From the NCBI RefSeq assembly GCF_002775205.1, contig NC_036461.1:16898015-16962014 (forward strand): DNA of 64,000 bases. Direction: 5' to 3'. A model generated the notes under the pieces. The model made no database searches. It was given only the letters and a program-made list of their open reading frames with translations, and had not been told where the DNA came from. The translations under genes were made by a program, and so were the position numbers. This document shows positions 55,901 through 64,000 of this stretch, piece after piece. The DNA comes from Xiphophorus maculatus. Its lineage: Eukaryota; Chordata; Actinopteri; Cyprinodontiformes; Poeciliidae. Position 1 is the stretch's first letter, and each line of letters opens with the position of its first letter.

Positions 55901-58900
55901 CTCCAGGAGAACATTTCTTAACCACATTTCCGAAATCATCAGTTTGAAAAGTGAATGTGCGACTCCCAATAAATACGATCTACCAACAGGAAGTAGATCA
56001 GTGGGATCCTTACCTCTCATAAATGTTGAATGACACAGTGTGGTCAGAGTCACAATCAGTGAAAATGGGGTGATGGGAGGTAATAAGTTCATGTTAAATA
56101 ATGTCAGTAATAACAATGGAATATCCAGTTCAATATTAATGGGCACCAGTTGGAAGAAATGTCTTTGCATTTTTTTGGATTTTAATGTAAAACAATTAAG
56201 TCATTGATCATATTTGTATGCATCTATTCTTTGGGGTGTCAGTAGTTTCTTGTTTTGTTAGATTCTAATAAAACTGTAGACCTGAGATGTGAGCATTTTT
56301 ATGAATATGAATATCTCTGAAATGTACCAAGAGGAATGCAGTGCTATGCAGTGGTCAAGTAGGGATAAAAAAAGCGAGGCATGTGCAGAAAACGGAAATA
56401 AAAACATGGTGAACTGAACCAGACATGATTTGGGTCAGTAATTGTAAATTTGCTCTAAATGCCCTTGTATCAAGGTCATTTTAACCCAGTGCTGTGTGTT
56501 TGAATTGTTGTGTAACTAACAGAAATGAACTTACAAAATCATCAGTGTTTCTCATTATAAATGCATAAGGCAGAAATCTTATACTGAAGTTTAAACTTGT
56601 TTTTAGGCTGTGAGTTTGTGCTTCCCACGTATGATTTTTTTGTAATTTTCCAACTGGGATACAAATCAATTAATTGAATTATTGATACTGCATTTTGAAT
56701 GCCAATGAGCCTGACTGTTGCTATGTGCTTATTCCTGTGCTGAATGGATTGCTGTAGTTTGAAGACTTGCTGCTGCAGGTATGGAATCTAACTGTGGTGT
56801 AATTTTCATAGCTCCTCTGACACTTGTGCATGACTTCCCCTATTCCTCTGTAATCCTCCACAGTCTTTTTACCCGCGTTTGTCATGAGTCCAGTATTCTT
56901 TACCATCATTCAGTAGCAAGTAGAATATTTCCAACACATTTTTTATCTCGGTCATTGCTCTTGGGGATGTTTTACCTTTAATCTTTTGATCATTGGCTGC
57001 AAATCTGGAATGGCTTTTATCACTTTTATTGCAAACCTTGTAGTTTTCCCTTTTTAATTCTACCTTCTCTACTCCATATTTGAGTTTGGAAGAAAAAAAA
57101 AACTGTTCCTGTTATCACTGCAGGTGGAGAGCCTTCAGTTTATGGTCAAAGATAAAACAGATGACCATGCCTCATTACTTGAGGCCAATCAGCAAGCGCA
57201 GCGCGATCTAGCAGAGCGCAACGAGGAGATAGACAAGCTAGCAGGACGGATCCGAGAGCTGGAACAAGCGCTACTCAACAGTGCGGAAAGCGTTCGAACC
57301 GTCAACAAACTGGAGCAAGAGCTGCACAAAGCAAAGCAAAGGGAACAGGAGCTCACACAAGTAAGAGCTGCTAACACACTCCCAGATCAGTTATAGTGGA
57401 AGTATTTACACTCTTTCGGGGTTTTTTCTTTCCAGTTTGCCACCTTAAAACCACAAACGTTGAGGTGTTTTGTATGCACAAAAGAACATATGTTTGTGTT
57501 TAGCTTCCCAGAGTGAATAGTTTGAGGAAAACCTTTTCTGCAAGTCTTTTCTTTCAAGTCTTTCTACATCTGAACCCATGAATTGAGCACCTTCCCTGTC
57601 CCTGCTGAAGAAGAGCATATGCACAACATGATGCTGCCACCACCATGTTTCACAATGAGGATGTTTTACAATGCTCATTGTAAAACATAAAAAAGGGCAA
57701 GAAAATGGGCAATTTTTGTCCATGAAGACCAGAGCACCTTCTTACACAAATTTGCCATGTTGCATACATGAATTCTGACATAATGCAAGTAGGACTTTGA
57801 GTAATTTTATATATATATAAAATATTTAAATTAAAGACTTCACTAGATTTTATTCAGTGATAAGGGCTGATTACAAATGCACTCCCCACACTTCAGATTG
57901 ACTCTGTCATATAAAATCCTAATATACTTTGTCACATTAAAATCAAAACCCTCAAACATGAATGAGTTTCAGGGTTTTGAACGGTTCAGTGGTTCTGTAT
58001 GTCAGCAAACCTGTTTTTCAATAATTCCCTCTTTTTTTTCTTTTTTTCCCCTTTTCTATAAGGATAAGCTTGCTCTGGAGCAGCAGCAGCTGTCCAGCAG
58101 GCTCCAAATCTCAGCTTTGCAGTCTAAACTGGATGAGACGAGGCACTGTTACCACGACAACACCCGTGACCCCACCCAGGAGCTTAGGGATGCCTTGGAT
58201 GCTGCCCAGCAAAACCTACACTGTAAAGAGCAAGAGGTCTGTCAGGCTCTGTCTAAAACTGTTCAATCATTTAGTCACTAGATTTGTTCATTTGACTGCA
58301 GTGCCACCTTATGGTTAAAATAGGAATGACGGAATATCCTCTGAAATATATTTTTAATCCATCGTCATTATGTCTCGTAGGTCGAGGTCTTGCTTGGCCA
58401 GTTGGAAAACGTGCAAAGAGACTTGCACCAAAAAGAGGTTGAACTGAAACGCCTCACAGCTCAGCTTGAACTACTGATGAATAAGAATGCGGCTCAAGTT
58501 GAAGAGTTTCAAAAGGAAATTTATACCCTAAAAGTGAGAACTGTTTTGTTGACGCATCCAATTATTTTTAATTAGAATTTTTTAGACTGTGTTTGAAGGT
58601 AACCACAGGCATCATAAAATGAAAAACCTCCATCTTTTCCACCTTGGTAACTCATATTGGAAGTGTAAGCAAACTGCTGTGTTTGACAGGAGACGATGTC
58701 CACCCTCACTGAAGTAAATGAAGAAAAGGGACAAGTTCAGGTGGCAGAAAATGAGGAAGAGACGCTCCCTGCTGCACTTCTTCAGGAGAAAAATCAGGAG
58801 ATCGATCATCTGAACTGCGAGATCCAAAAACTTGAACAAGAGCTTGAGAGTGCAAGGGACAACCGAGTCGGTGTAAGCATTCTGACAAGTTTCTCCAGAA

Positions 58901-61900
58901 GTTGTTTGGGTGCATTAAGTTGAAACATTTGGCAGGGGTGTACGAATACTTGAATTTTGATTAGGTGTTTTCAAGGTTTGGAAAGTGCTTGATTTCTATA
59001 TGAAGTCCTTGAAATTTCTTGATATTCAACCTGCACAGTTTTGTAATAAAGTGCAATCTAACGCTTGACTCAAAGCCTAAATTTGGAAAACGTTATTTTC
59101 AGTAGAAACCAGATATTTTCATACACCTAATAAAAAGACAGACACATTTTTTCTCACCGTCTGAAATTAAATCAGACCAAACTTGCCTTGTTTTTGGTCA
59201 ATTAGAATTACCTAAGTTGGCTAAATGCCAGAAAACTTCACAAGAACAATTTTAGACATTTGTTTGTAATTTAAGTATAAGACACTTTTTTTTATACTTT
59301 AGTTATTGATATCTGTGGATTTTTTTATTGTTATATTTTAGTTTACTTTGTCCCCGCCGTAAAAGGTAGAATACTATCATAACACATTATTAATAACAGT
59401 AATCAATGATATTATAAAATAGTGAATTGAAACAATCATTTGTATTGTTTTTATCTATGTTTGATGCTGGGGAAGTTTGAAAACTTGCCTTGAAAATGCT
59501 TGAAAAGTGCTTAAATTTTACTGTGGGAAAAGTGGCACAAACCCTGATCGGGAAATGTTTGCTTATTTTTCCCTCTTAAAGGTCCTGGAGGTTGAGCTGG
59601 AGGATCTGCGGTCTCAGGTGGAACATCTTCAATCTGAAATCACAAGAGTGCGTCAGGAGAAGCAGGAAGAAGAGGAGCGTCTTCATGAGGTCATCAGCAC
59701 TCTGCAGGCAGAGCTCGCCACCCTGGGTCCTAACCTGCACGAAGTCAGCGACTCTCAGGACGGCGACAGCATCAATCCCTCTCCCTCCCCCAGCCCGGAG
59801 CCGCACATGGAGACCCTCCAGGAGAGGAGGGGAGGTCCGAACAGCCTGAAGCACGAGATCAGCCTCACACGTTCCGCCGCCTCCTCTTCTCTTCACTCTC
59901 GGCTCAAAGCCCTGCAGAGTCAGTTTGAGACTGCCGTAGCAGAGAAGGAAGGACTCGAGCGCCTGCTGCTCACACAGGAGGAGGAGTACCGGACACAAGG
60001 GGAAGAGTTTGTAAGGAGACTCGGAGTCGAGAGGGAAAAGTTCGATGAAGTCCAGGGTCTCCTCAGGCTGAAGGAGACAGAGCTGGAGGAAGAGAAAGAA
60101 AAGAGAAAACTGTCAGAGGAGGAGAGGGACGGTTTAAAAGTTGAAGCCGAAGAGGCAACTGCGGTGCGTGAAGAGAAAGCCCGCCTGGACGCCATTTTCC
60201 TGGACTTGCAAAACAACGAACAAGAGAGACTGGGAGAGATCGAAGCTTTAAAAACAAATTACAATAAGATGAAGCTGGAAATGGAGGTCCTCAGAGAAGC
60301 CAACCTCACCTATGAGAGGCAGGTGCAGGAAGTAAGAGCGGAAAACGTGGAGATGGAGAAAGCGATGGCAGAGGGAAGTGAGAGGATTAAAACTCTGGAG
60401 ACTGTGAAGGGAGAACTTTCAGCAGAACGTGAAGCGCTGAGGAGGAGAGAGTGTCAGCTCCAGGAGGAAATCAAAACCCTCAGAAAAGAAGTTGGTTCGA
60501 TGAATGTCCTCATTCAGGAGCTGACGGCTAAGCTGAGGGACCAAGAAACCAGTCAAGAAGAGGCTCAAAAAGAGTTTCTGGTGAGTGTCAACTTGTTAAT
60601 AACCTTTTTGAGTCAATATTAAATATTCTGTACTGATCTAGAAGAAGATGATTCTTCTAGATCAGAAATAACAGAAATAAAGACTACACATAACCTTATC
60701 GTTTTTCATTGATCTCTAAATCCATTTATAAAAACTGATTCTTGTTTTAGCACCCTCTAGTGTTCAAGCCTGTATTGTTTTATTTCATTTTTTTTGTTAA
60801 AGGCTTTTAAATTTTAAGTTAAAAAAAAATACAGAGGTTATAAAAACATTTTCATAAGGTTTATGGCTGCATTACTGTTTATCAAATGCTGAGATTTTAT
60901 CCAAGGACAATATAGTCAAAATCATCATTAGTTTTTATTGGCAGAATACAAAAAAGATTAATAAAAAAATCCAGATTTGCTGCGTGATTCTGAAGCGCAG
61001 AGGCTGAAATATTGGAAGAATAATCCAATTAAGCATTTCAAGAATTCATTAAAAATACAGGAATTATCAGAAAATCCCCAAAACATCCTAAGAAGACCAA
61101 GCCAGAGTTTGGTATGAGATTTTTTTTTAAAGCCACTAGAACAAAACATTAGCATTTAGCATTAAAATGTACTTTAATCCTATTTGCAAACAGATGCACT
61201 AATCCCAACAATACTGACGGTTTGTGATAGGAAGTTGGAATTTATTAATAAGTCTAGTCATAAACTAAATTCAGACGTCTGAAGAGAAAGTGTAGTGAAG
61301 CCGATTTTATGTTACAACAGCCTGCCATAATATAAATGAGTGAAGAGGAAGCAACACTGTAACCTAGCAACAGTTGTTTACCTTTAGAAAAAATCGTTCT
61401 GATTTTAGCTTTAGTTAGCAGGTGGAAAGCCATGGTTTTAATTTTTTTCCCCCCTTTCAGTTATGATTAATTTATATCCGACTTTTGATTAAGACATGGT
61501 ATGATTGTAAATTACTTTTTTTGTTGTTTTTTTATTTTAGCTCTTTTATTAACTTGACCTTTAAGAAAGATATTAATGGTAACCTTCATAGAGCTTCAAG
61601 CCTGGCATTGTTCAAAGCGAGCAATATCGCGTTGCTTTTCTGCCGCACATACAGCTGCTTAAGCTGCTGCAGGCAGGACCACATCTGGTTGTAGTTAGGG
61701 GGCGTCGCTGTTATGACGTGGTGCAACACTGGCTTCAGAAACGAGAGGAAGTGTCTCTTTAGAATGAGGAAGAATGAGGAAAATCTATGCTGGCTCTTAG
61801 CTTTAACACTGTTGGAGTCTTAGTTTGGGGTTTTTAAGTCGCTCTGTCTGAACAGGATGTGGTAAGGTGCAATGTTTTCTCTTATAAGACGGCGTTTTGT

Positions 61901-64000
61901 AGGTTTGGTTTGTAGCATCGTTAGTCTGCCCAGCTCTGTTTGTAGTTGTGTGTGTAGCTAATTTTAGGCAATTGCAGCCTTTCTGGTACAAATATTCCAC
62001 TGCATTCAAAGCAGAGCCTGGCATTAATGTACGTCACAAGACGTTTAACTCCACTTTATGTGATGCTTGTGAAATCTTCTGTTTAGTCAAATGAAAAGCA
62101 AAGTATGTGGATTTTAAAGCTCACTTCTATTTACTTTTACCTTTCTTCCAGACCCATGCTGATGTTACCCTGGCCAAAGCAGAGGCTTCCTTGAGACAGA
62201 GGAAGTCTGAGTGTGAAAAGCTGAAGGCTGAAAACGAAGCTCTTAAGACTGAGCTGGCGACAGTGAAACAAGGAGTGAAAATCAGCTCAGAAAGGACCGG
62301 AAAACCTCATGAGAACGGAGAGGTGGGAATATGAAAGCTGAAAACTGTATCTGTTGTGATCTTTAGGTGTTTTTGATTGGTTTTGATGGAAGTAACTTCT
62401 GCCCTTCAGATCAAACGGCGACATCTTGTTGACCTGGAAGCTGAAAACCAGCGAATGAAGGCAGAGCTTGAACGTCTTCAGCAGGACGTCGGCGTACAGG
62501 AAGAGGAACTAGCCTATCAGCGCAGAGAGCTGGAGCAGCTCCGTCGACTGTGTCAACAACAAGAGACGGATCCTCACTATCAGGACTGCCACATAAAGGG
62601 TGCATAGCAATTAAATATTAATATTCAAGAGGTACCTTTTTTATTTGATCAAACCGACTAAAACTTTCGTGTTTCTCTCAGACGTTTCTCACAGAGCTTT
62701 TGAGGATGTTCTTTCGGTCTCTCGTGATGAAGCCTCTCTGAGCTCCCCGGAGGTTCTGAGAAAACTCGAATGTTCCGAGGACCAAATCAGGGAGCGCTTC
62801 CACGTCTCTGTCCTCGATTCCCGTCTGTCTGAGCTCAGTGGTCTGAACTGTACAGGTCAAGATCTTCCCCAGGTAAAAATTTCTCCAGGGGTTGTGATGG
62901 AGCCTCCACACTCCAGGACGGTCACCCCAGATCCAGCCACCCAGAGTACCCACTCCCCGGGTTCTTTGACCGCGTCCGACCACTTCTCCGTGCTCGATTC
63001 GCTGGACCCTGACAAAGTATGCTGTGAAATATTTTTTTCAATCATGTAAATTTTAATCGTCTTTTTAAGAAAAGCTTAAATATGTATATAAATATTTGTA
63101 TTTTTAAATTATTTTCTCAGCTTGACGAGTTGGAAGAGCTTGACCTGACTGCGCCTCCGTCTCCACTCGGCTCCACTTCTTCCTTCTCAGCTCAAGAATG
63201 GAACAGTGATGGATATGGGAGCAGTAAGTCCCGCTGTTCCCCAGCAGTTAGGCAGCATTTGACAGCTACATCATATTATGAGTCAAATATCTTGCTGTTA
63301 TATTTTGTTATGCAGCTGGTTTCTGTGTAAAGTAGAGTCTTCTGAAAACATACTTAACTATACTTGAATATATGGCGCTAATATTTTATCTCAAAGATTA
63401 CTTTATAACATTAATGTTTCTAGCTGAGGAAGAGAAACATTGAAGAAAATTTTAAAACTAACAATACAGAACAACATACAGAAAATTTCAACCATCCCTA
63501 ATTTGAATTTATTGGCGTGACGACTACATTATTCCATAGTATTTTGTTATTAATGCTTGAGATTTGAGCCTTAGATGTAACCTTACTATATGTGAATATA
63601 TAAATGATAAATATGTAAATAATATTCCAAGAGAGCTACAAGAATCATAACTCACATGGGACTTTTGTTGTAACATTAGAAGCATAAAAAAGCAATTGTA
63701 AGATGAGAATTAATCGTTCTTGCAACAGATTGATGAATTCAAATTATTATTTTAAGACATTTAACAATATAAATGCCCCTCTTTAAATGTATTGTTTCCA
63801 TTTTCATTTGAATATAGTTGTCTATTCAACTTCTCTGGTTTTCTTTAGGTTAACTTTAAAGCCTGACATGTCTTTTTGAGAGAGTAATTCTTTTAATACT
63901 CTCTCAGAAGGGTTGAAAAACTAAGAAAATAATTGTATTTTGAGATGGAAACATGTCAGGGAAACCAACAGACTTTCTCTCCTCTTTCTGTCATTCAGAT
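31706..64000 (+). CDS. pcnt: Pericentrin, partial (46 full exons, C-terminus beyond window)
   Basis: Pericentrin is the centrosomal coiled-coil scaffold that anchors gamma-tubulin complexes and mitotic regulators. About 3,266 codons lie here. Family marks: N-terminal MDEAERQKKLEVGRAK, LEALRLSL, EREHERDEFQQEI, RDLAERNEEIDKL, HEVSDSQ and SSPEVLRK; the last two fit PCNT, not AKAP9. Exons: 31706-31753, 36160-36336, 36686-36832, 37751-37900, 37984-38864, 38966-39319, 39995-40397, 40520-40936, 41027-41242, 41325-41420, 41511-41654, 41831-42086, 42189-42268, 43797-44085, 44340-44440, 44643-44754, 44948-45074, 46141-46260, 46341-46404, 46515-46619, 46701-46812, 46895-46935, 47018-47303, 47379-47529, 48393-48846, 48986-49183, 49276-49347, 50212-50316, 50587-50739, 51387-51533, 52712-52872, 53134-53300, 53442-53614, 54335-54497, 54587-54829, 55210-55442, 55600-55707, 57124-57360, 58063-58236, 58381-58533, 58690-58872, 59582-60580, 62152-62322, 62410-62599, 62682-63016, 63121-63223, 63999-. 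Confidence 0.9.
32265..32292. repeat. Perfect 12 bp hairpin, pcnt intron 1
   Basis: AACTAGTTTCAG (32265-32276), loop CTAA, then CTGAAACTAGTT (32281-32292). The arms are perfectly complementary. Confidence 0.9.
32607..32637. repeat. Perfect 14 bp hairpin, pcnt intron 1
   Basis: AATTACTACACAAA (32607-32620), loop ATG, then TTTGTGTAGTAATT (32624-32637). The arms are perfectly complementary. Confidence 0.92.
37984..40397 (+). CDS. pcnt: pcnt exons 5-7: large coiled-coil and acidic linker (residues 175-720)
   Basis: Exon 5 is 881 nt. After a low-complexity Ser/Gly linker it encodes a long coiled coil from 'STDTEIDK'-like residues (read SDSDTEIDKVLHKLMSELEE) through 'ERQLQQREKEVEGLKAF'. Exon 6 has a non-coiled conserved-looking patch (FELNSDVFGDQPLLSISYRV), a Ser/Gly linker, then coiled coil again. 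Exon 7 ends in an acidic disordered tract (LLAPQNEEELQATKSSPDSS). All junctions are phase 2 until phase 0 is restored at 40397. I do not recall a counterpart of this segment in human PCNT. Confidence 0.8.
39480..39760 (-). mobile_element. Possible Tc1-like fragment in pcnt intron 6
   Basis: 'ctgggctttgactgggtcat' (39612-39631) followed by 'tttgatctgggatggg' resembles the minus-strand catalytic region of the Tc1-like copies. Short and decayed; limits are approximate. Confidence 0.45.
40520..41654 (+). CDS. pcnt: pcnt exons 8-11: continuous coiled coil (residues 721-1011)
   Basis: All four exons are phase 0 and encode uninterrupted heptad-rich sequence (for example 'EELEQFENIMKAKDLQ' and 'LAEEKEKWEEERQEKEKL'). 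Exon 11 could alternatively end six bases earlier at a second CAG|gtg, which would remove two residues (VQ). Any of these exons could be skipped without a frameshift. Confidence 0.85.
41831..46404 (+). CDS. pcnt: pcnt exons 12-19: PCNT-like core (residues 1012-1394)
   Basis: Exon 12 reads MELEALRLSLTTAHTSQLE, close to the mammalian pericentrin LELEALRLSL block, which supports the PCNT assignment. Exon 16 and 17 read LESMRASRQELG and LIVRSSQVDDIEHLKTEF, parallel to the human LDSARTSRQEL and LLARTSRVEDLEQLKQRF. Exon 18 reads YFEKRLHVSEETYKEEI. Junction phases alternate 1/0 and 1/2/2/0 and remain open. The 1.5 kb intron 13 holds Tc1-like debris, and intron 17 is 1.07 kb. Confidence 0.87.
42310..42800 (-). 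mobile_element. Decayed Tc1-like fragment in pcnt intron 13
   Basis: On the minus strand it contains the catalytic-region landmarks of the family. In plus these read 'ctattcaccttcccatcaac' (42611-42630), 'cctttcctgctgaagaaagg' and 'ttttgccaccaccactcttc'. No open frame is left, and the rest of the intron (42800-43780) shows nothing recognisable. Confidence 0.6.
46515..51533 (+). CDS. pcnt: pcnt exons 20-30: coiled coil with KHKAEL repeats (residues 1395-2002)
   Basis: The whole segment is predicted coiled coil. Exon 25 (454 nt) carries degenerate repeats built on an E/D-x-KH-K/R-AEL/AQL unit: LEDKHKAELEDE, LHAKHKAQLDSL, LDNKHKAELVAL, and looser LAHRHQEERDEL. Exon 23 contains LTEELQTGMTIIHTLENNLA. 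Exon 27 is only 72 nt and is followed by an intron that carries a SINE. Exons 26-30 are all phase 0. Confidence 0.85.
47928..48297. mobile_element. Miniature inverted-repeat element in pcnt intron 24
   Basis: The left end is 'cactgcgaaaacaatttttg' and the right end, reversed, is 'cattgcaaaaacaaaatttt'. Both continue into 'tttttgtctagtttcta' and 'aagtcaataattcctgaata' type inner repeats that mirror each other across the centre. This matches a palindromic fish element with CACTGCAAAAA ends that I recall as hAT-like. No clean target duplication was found. Confidence 0.6.
49381..49592 (-). mobile_element. tRNA-derived SINE in pcnt intron 27
   Basis: On the minus strand it starts 'catgccctggtggcgtaggg', carries a pol III A-box-like segment and a B box GGTTCAACTCC (plus 49507-49517), a tRNA-unrelated body, and an A-rich tail (plus T-run 49381-49393). 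A near-perfect 10 bp duplication flanks it: TTGATTTTCC at 49371-49380 and TTGATATTCC at 49593-49602. It lies antisense to pcnt. It is not a functional tRNA gene. Confidence 0.85.
52712..55707 (+). CDS. pcnt: pcnt exons 31-37: region shared with AKAP9 (residues 2003-2418)
   Basis: Exon 32-33 encodes LYGANEKMSKVLVEMLRSVIATEELIGQKI and then EEMELTQMLCESLL, aligning with the AKAP9 block that has NNRLLKILLEVVKTTAAVEETIG and a following 'TELSQRL' segment. Exon 35 has LLDGYVAEKATLEE, matching the AKAP9 'VIDGYADEKTLFE' block. Exon 37 reads EQAVEREHERDEFQQEIRRLEAQL, nearly invariant in vertebrate pericentrins. This block helps show homology to the pericentrin/AKAP9 family. Confidence 0.9.
53815..54260. 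repeat. Probable dispersed repeat in pcnt intron 33
   Basis: The flanks carry mirrored and direct copies of 'gtcttaaatt' type sequence: 'ggccttaaattcaataacca' at 53818-53837, and 'ggtcttaaattttattcaaaa' then 'tggtcttaaatttgagttgg' at 54206-54245, followed by 'tgaaacctgcagaaat'. I recall this end motif from a common fish repeat. The class is uncertain. Confidence 0.4.
54119..54151. repeat. Perfect 15 bp hairpin, pcnt intron 33
   Basis: ATGCTACATTCACTT (54119-54133), loop ACC, then AAGTGAATGTAGCAT (54137-54151). The arms are perfectly complementary. Confidence 0.92.
56758..56778 (+). CDS. pcnt: Candidate 21 nt pcnt microexon (FEDLLLQ)
   Basis: TTTGAAGACTTGCTGCTGCAG is preceded by an acceptor (gattgctgtag) and followed by gtatgg. 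It is phase 0 on both sides, like the exons around it (37 ends and 38 starts in phase 0), so it would insert FEDLLLQ in frame, giving KAHK-FEDLLLQ-VESLQ with a coiled-coil character. It is unconfirmed and not counted in the gene total. Confidence 0.45.
57124..60580 (+). CDS. pcnt: pcnt exons 38-42: conserved coiled coil (residues 2419-3000)
   Basis: Exon 38 reads RDLAERNEEIDKLAGRIRELEQALL, parallel to the AKAP9 block. Exon 42 is a 999 nt exon: VLEVELEDL, then LGPNLHEVSDSQDGDS, which aligns with human PCNT HEVSDSQAGS and is absent from AKAP9, then a Ser/Pro linker (SPSPSPEPHME) and a long coiled coil to EAQKEFL. Exons 38-42 are all phase 0. A 21 nt in-frame candidate exon lies upstream at 56758-56778. 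Confidence 0.9.
57395..57960 (-). mobile_element. Internally deleted Tc1-like element in pcnt intron 38
   Basis: The left end has 'ggaagtatttacactctttc' and the right end 'ctttgtcacattaaaatcaa' type terminal sequence. Between them, minus-strand catalytic landmarks read in plus 'ccctgtccctgctgaagaag' (57594-57613) and 'gatgctgccaccaccatgtt'. About 0.6 kb remains; it is not coding. It contains a short perfect hairpin at 57661-57688. Confidence 0.65.
57661..57688. repeat. Perfect 13 bp hairpin within a Tc1-like remnant
   Basis: ATGTTTTACAATG (57661-57673), 2 nt loop CT, then CATTGTAAAACAT (57676-57688). The arms are perfectly complementary. Confidence 0.92.
58933..59546. mobile_element. Probable non-autonomous DNA element abutting pcnt exon 42
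   Basis: The left end 'caggggtgtacgaatacttg' and the right end, reversed, 'cagggtttgtgccacttttc' are related. Both lead into 'ttgaaaagtgctt' type sequence (plus 'ggaaagtgcttgatttctat' near 58980 and 'tgcttgaaaagtgcttaaat' near 59498). The right end lies 35 nt before the exon 42 acceptor. No target duplication was found, so limits and class are uncertain. Confidence 0.5.
60581..62151 (+). other. pcnt: pcnt intron 42, no further exon recognised
   Basis: This 1.57 kb intron keeps phase 0 on both sides. I found no in-frame exon with convincing splice sites. It contains the perfect hairpin at 60634-60664 near its 5' end and otherwise AT-rich sequence. Confidence 0.6.
60634..60664. repeat. Perfect 13 bp hairpin, pcnt intron 42
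   Basis: TGATCTAGAAGAA (60634-60646), loop GATGA, then TTCTTCTAGATCA (60652-60664). The arms are perfectly complementary. Confidence 0.92.
62152..64000 (+). CDS. pcnt: pcnt exons 43-47 (start): C-terminal approach (residues 3001 on)
   Basis: Exons 43-44 finish a coiled coil (AEASLRQRKSECEKLKAEN; LEQLRRLCQQQE). Exon 45 leaves coiled coil and contains LSSPEVLRKLECSEDQ, aligning with human PCNT WSSPEVLRK, followed by a Pro/Ser/Thr-rich tract. Exon 46 reads LDELEELDLTAPPSPLGS and ends SDGYGS with one base left over. A TCATTCAG acceptor at 63991-63998 gives exon 47, whose first two bases (AT) are the last of the window. The PACT domain is therefore not included. Confidence 0.85.
63224..63998 (+). 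other. pcnt: pcnt intron 46
   Basis: Begins gtaagt after phase 1 and ends TCATTCAG at the window edge. The content is AT-rich and no other feature is supported. Confidence 0.7.

Noticed and set aside
62871..62878. Splice donor after LPQ in pcnt exon 45 (CAG|gtaaaa)
   Set aside because: Using it would end the exon in frame, but the ORF continues 46 codons in a pericentrin-like Ser/Pro stretch to GACAAA|gtatgc, which also restores phase 0. The short form may exist as a variant.
31706..64000. AKAP9 instead of pericentrin
   Set aside because: The LEALRLSL, HEVSDSQ and SSPEVLRK blocks match human PCNT and have no AKAP9 counterpart that I recall. Similarity in exons 31-38 is shared by both family members and does not discriminate.
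1..64000. CRISPR arrays, bacterial operons, ribosome binding sites or integrated virus genes
   Set aside because: No regularly spaced direct repeats and no prokaryotic gene structure. The only reverse transcriptase belongs to a non-LTR LINE without LTR, protease, integrase or envelope sequence.

Overview
The window is nuclear DNA of a teleost fish. It contains long multi-exon genes with GT-AG introns and the usual fish repeats: Tc1-like transposon remnants, hAT-type miniature elements, a tRNA-derived SINE, an L2-type tail with a TGGA microsatellite, and a full-length L1-like LINE. I cannot name the species; a spiny-rayed fish is a guess from the repeat types.

Layout. 1-9060: no gene body recognised. 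It holds a 226 bp hAT-type miniature element with an 8 bp target duplication (3777-4002) and two decayed Tc1-like copies on the minus strand (about 5460-5940 and 6930-8140). 9067-9240: a CpG-rich stretch with a candidate minus-strand first coding exon (seven codons, then a strong splice donor) of an unidentified gene whose body would lie to the left. 9241-13200: no gene recognised. 13240-29490: the autophagy lipid scramblase gene atg9a on the plus strand, with two probable 5' leader exons and 18 coding exons predicting 853 residues. Its second coding intron is an AT-AC (U12-type) intron. Its 6.5 kb intron 14 holds an L1-like LINE of about 5.5 kb with both ORFs open, flanked by a 14 bp target duplication and itself inserted into an older Tc1-like copy. 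30702-30774: a tRNA-Lys(UUU) gene. 31706-64000: pericentrin (pcnt) on the plus strand, with 46 coding exons and about 3,266 codons inside the window. The next exon starts two bases before the window ends, so the C-terminal PACT centrosome-targeting region lies outside.

The two protein genes have different jobs. ATG9A is a multispanning lipid scramblase on Golgi/endosome vesicles that seed autophagosomes. Pericentrin is the coiled-coil scaffold that recruits gamma-tubulin complexes to the centrosome. I see no sign that they share a pathway; they are neighbours in the same orientation, with the tRNA gene between them.

Most notable: the AT-AC intron in atg9a; the apparently intact LINE; an AKAP9-like N-terminus on this fish pericentrin; candidate cassette exons of 21 and 30 nt in pcnt; and at least five perfect 12-15 bp hairpins with 2-5 nt loops in noncoding DNA. 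Exon coordinates come from reading splice sites and checking that codon phase stays open across every junction. They have not been tested against transcripts.
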